Assembly: GCA_900552145.1 (NCBI GenBank)
Contig: URYW01000050.1
Location: 1-13,613, forward strand
Origin: an uncultured Collinsella sp.
GTDB lineage: Bacteria > Actinomycetota > Coriobacteriia > Coriobacteriales > Coriobacteriaceae
Length of the DNA stretch: 13,613 nt
Reading direction: 5' to 3'
The notes under the pieces are model-generated. The model was not told the origin of the DNA, made no database searches, and saw nothing but the letters and a program-made list of their open reading frames with translations. Below are positions 13,384 to 13,613 of the stretch, piece by piece (the stretch's first letter is position 1; the number at the start of each line of letters is the position of its first letter). A program made the translations under genes and the position numbers.

Positions 13384-13613
13384 ATGGAAAAGCTCGATGT
13401 TGTGAATGCGGCGCTTGTCGCCCTGCGTGCTGGCGAGACGTGCGAGCTCGTGGTCGTGGCCGGCACGGCGGGGGCGTCGCCGCGCGGCGTGGGCGCCTGG
13501 ATGGTCGTCTTTGCCGACGGCAGCCAGGCGGGCACCATCGGCGGCGGCTGCAGTGAGAGTGCCGTTATGCGGCAGGCGTATTACTTGATCGGCACCGGCG
13601 CGCACAAGTGCGT
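13384..13613 (+). CDS. xdhC: XdhC/CoxI family protein (partial, runs off the right edge)
   Basis: The first 76 codons of an XdhC/CoxI family protein (PF02625 N-terminal domain). Members insert the sulfurated, or here perhaps selenated, molybdenum cofactor into xanthine dehydrogenase-type enzymes. The frame starts with MEKLDVVNAALVALRAGE, then VVVAGTAGASPRGVGAWMVV, matching the family SxPRxxGA motif, then AGTIGGGCSESAVMRQA, matching the GTIGGGxxE motif with Cys after the glycines. A purine-rich GAAGGCGG precedes the ATG, 9 bases after the yqeB stop. The frame is open to the last base, so the C-terminal Rossmann domain is outside the window. Confidence 0.9.
   Translation, partial: MEKLDVVNAALVALRAGETCELVVVAGTAGASPRGVGAWMVVFADGSQAGTIGGGCSESAVMRQAYYLIGTGAHKC

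Noticed and set aside
1..13613. CRISPR arrays, tRNA or rRNA genes, insertion sequences
   Set aside because: No regularly spaced repeats, no cloverleaf-like segment and no transposase-like frame were found on reading both strands.

Overview
The window looks like chromosomal DNA from a high-GC, anaerobic, gut-type actinobacterium. Coriobacteriia of the Collinsella/Olsenella kind is my best guess. The reasons are the GC-rich coding sequence with strongly C-ending codons, an anaerobic set of purine and selenium-linked enzymes, and GC-rich palindromes between genes. This placement is inference, because no rRNA or other marker gene is present.

Left part (1-2923) is defence-like. A type I restriction specificity subunit (hsdS, minus strand, running off the left edge) is divergent from a DUF262/DUF1524 GmrSD-like nuclease gene on the plus strand. 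The nuclease gene carries a one-base frameshift that separates the two halves of its predicted HNH-type active site. A strong hairpin ends this block.

Middle-left (2962-5132) is all minus strand: a small unrecognised ORF, a Pro/Ala-rich protein with one C-terminal membrane segment, and a YheO/DauR-type PAS plus helix-turn-helix regulator. The regulator faces away from the catabolic genes across a 277-base AT-rich control region.

Right part (5410-13613) is a purine/urate-type catabolic and selenium-dependent molybdenum hydroxylase cluster. In order: ygeX (2,3-diaminopropionate ammonia-lyase), ygeY (M20 hydrolase), ygeW (knotted carbamoyltransferase), a mocA-like nucleotidyltransferase, a hydantoinase/dihydropyrimidinase, yqeC (minus strand), yqeB, and the first 76 codons of an xdhC-family gene. 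The first three genes and the hydantoinase match gene sets reported for anaerobic purine and uric acid breakdown in gut bacteria. The mocA-like, yqeC, yqeB and xdhC genes would mature the selenium/molybdenum hydroxylase that starts the pathway. The hydroxylase subunits themselves are not in the window and are expected beyond the right edge.

Non-coding items of note are a perfect 32-bp inverted repeat between the convergent hydantoinase and yqeC genes, a run of nine G at the ribosome-binding position of the mocA-like gene, hairpins in the leaders of hsdS and yqeB, a GC-rich palindrome between ygeY and ygeW, and a possible pseudoknot in the ygeX leader. I saw no tRNA, rRNA, CRISPR array or transposase gene.
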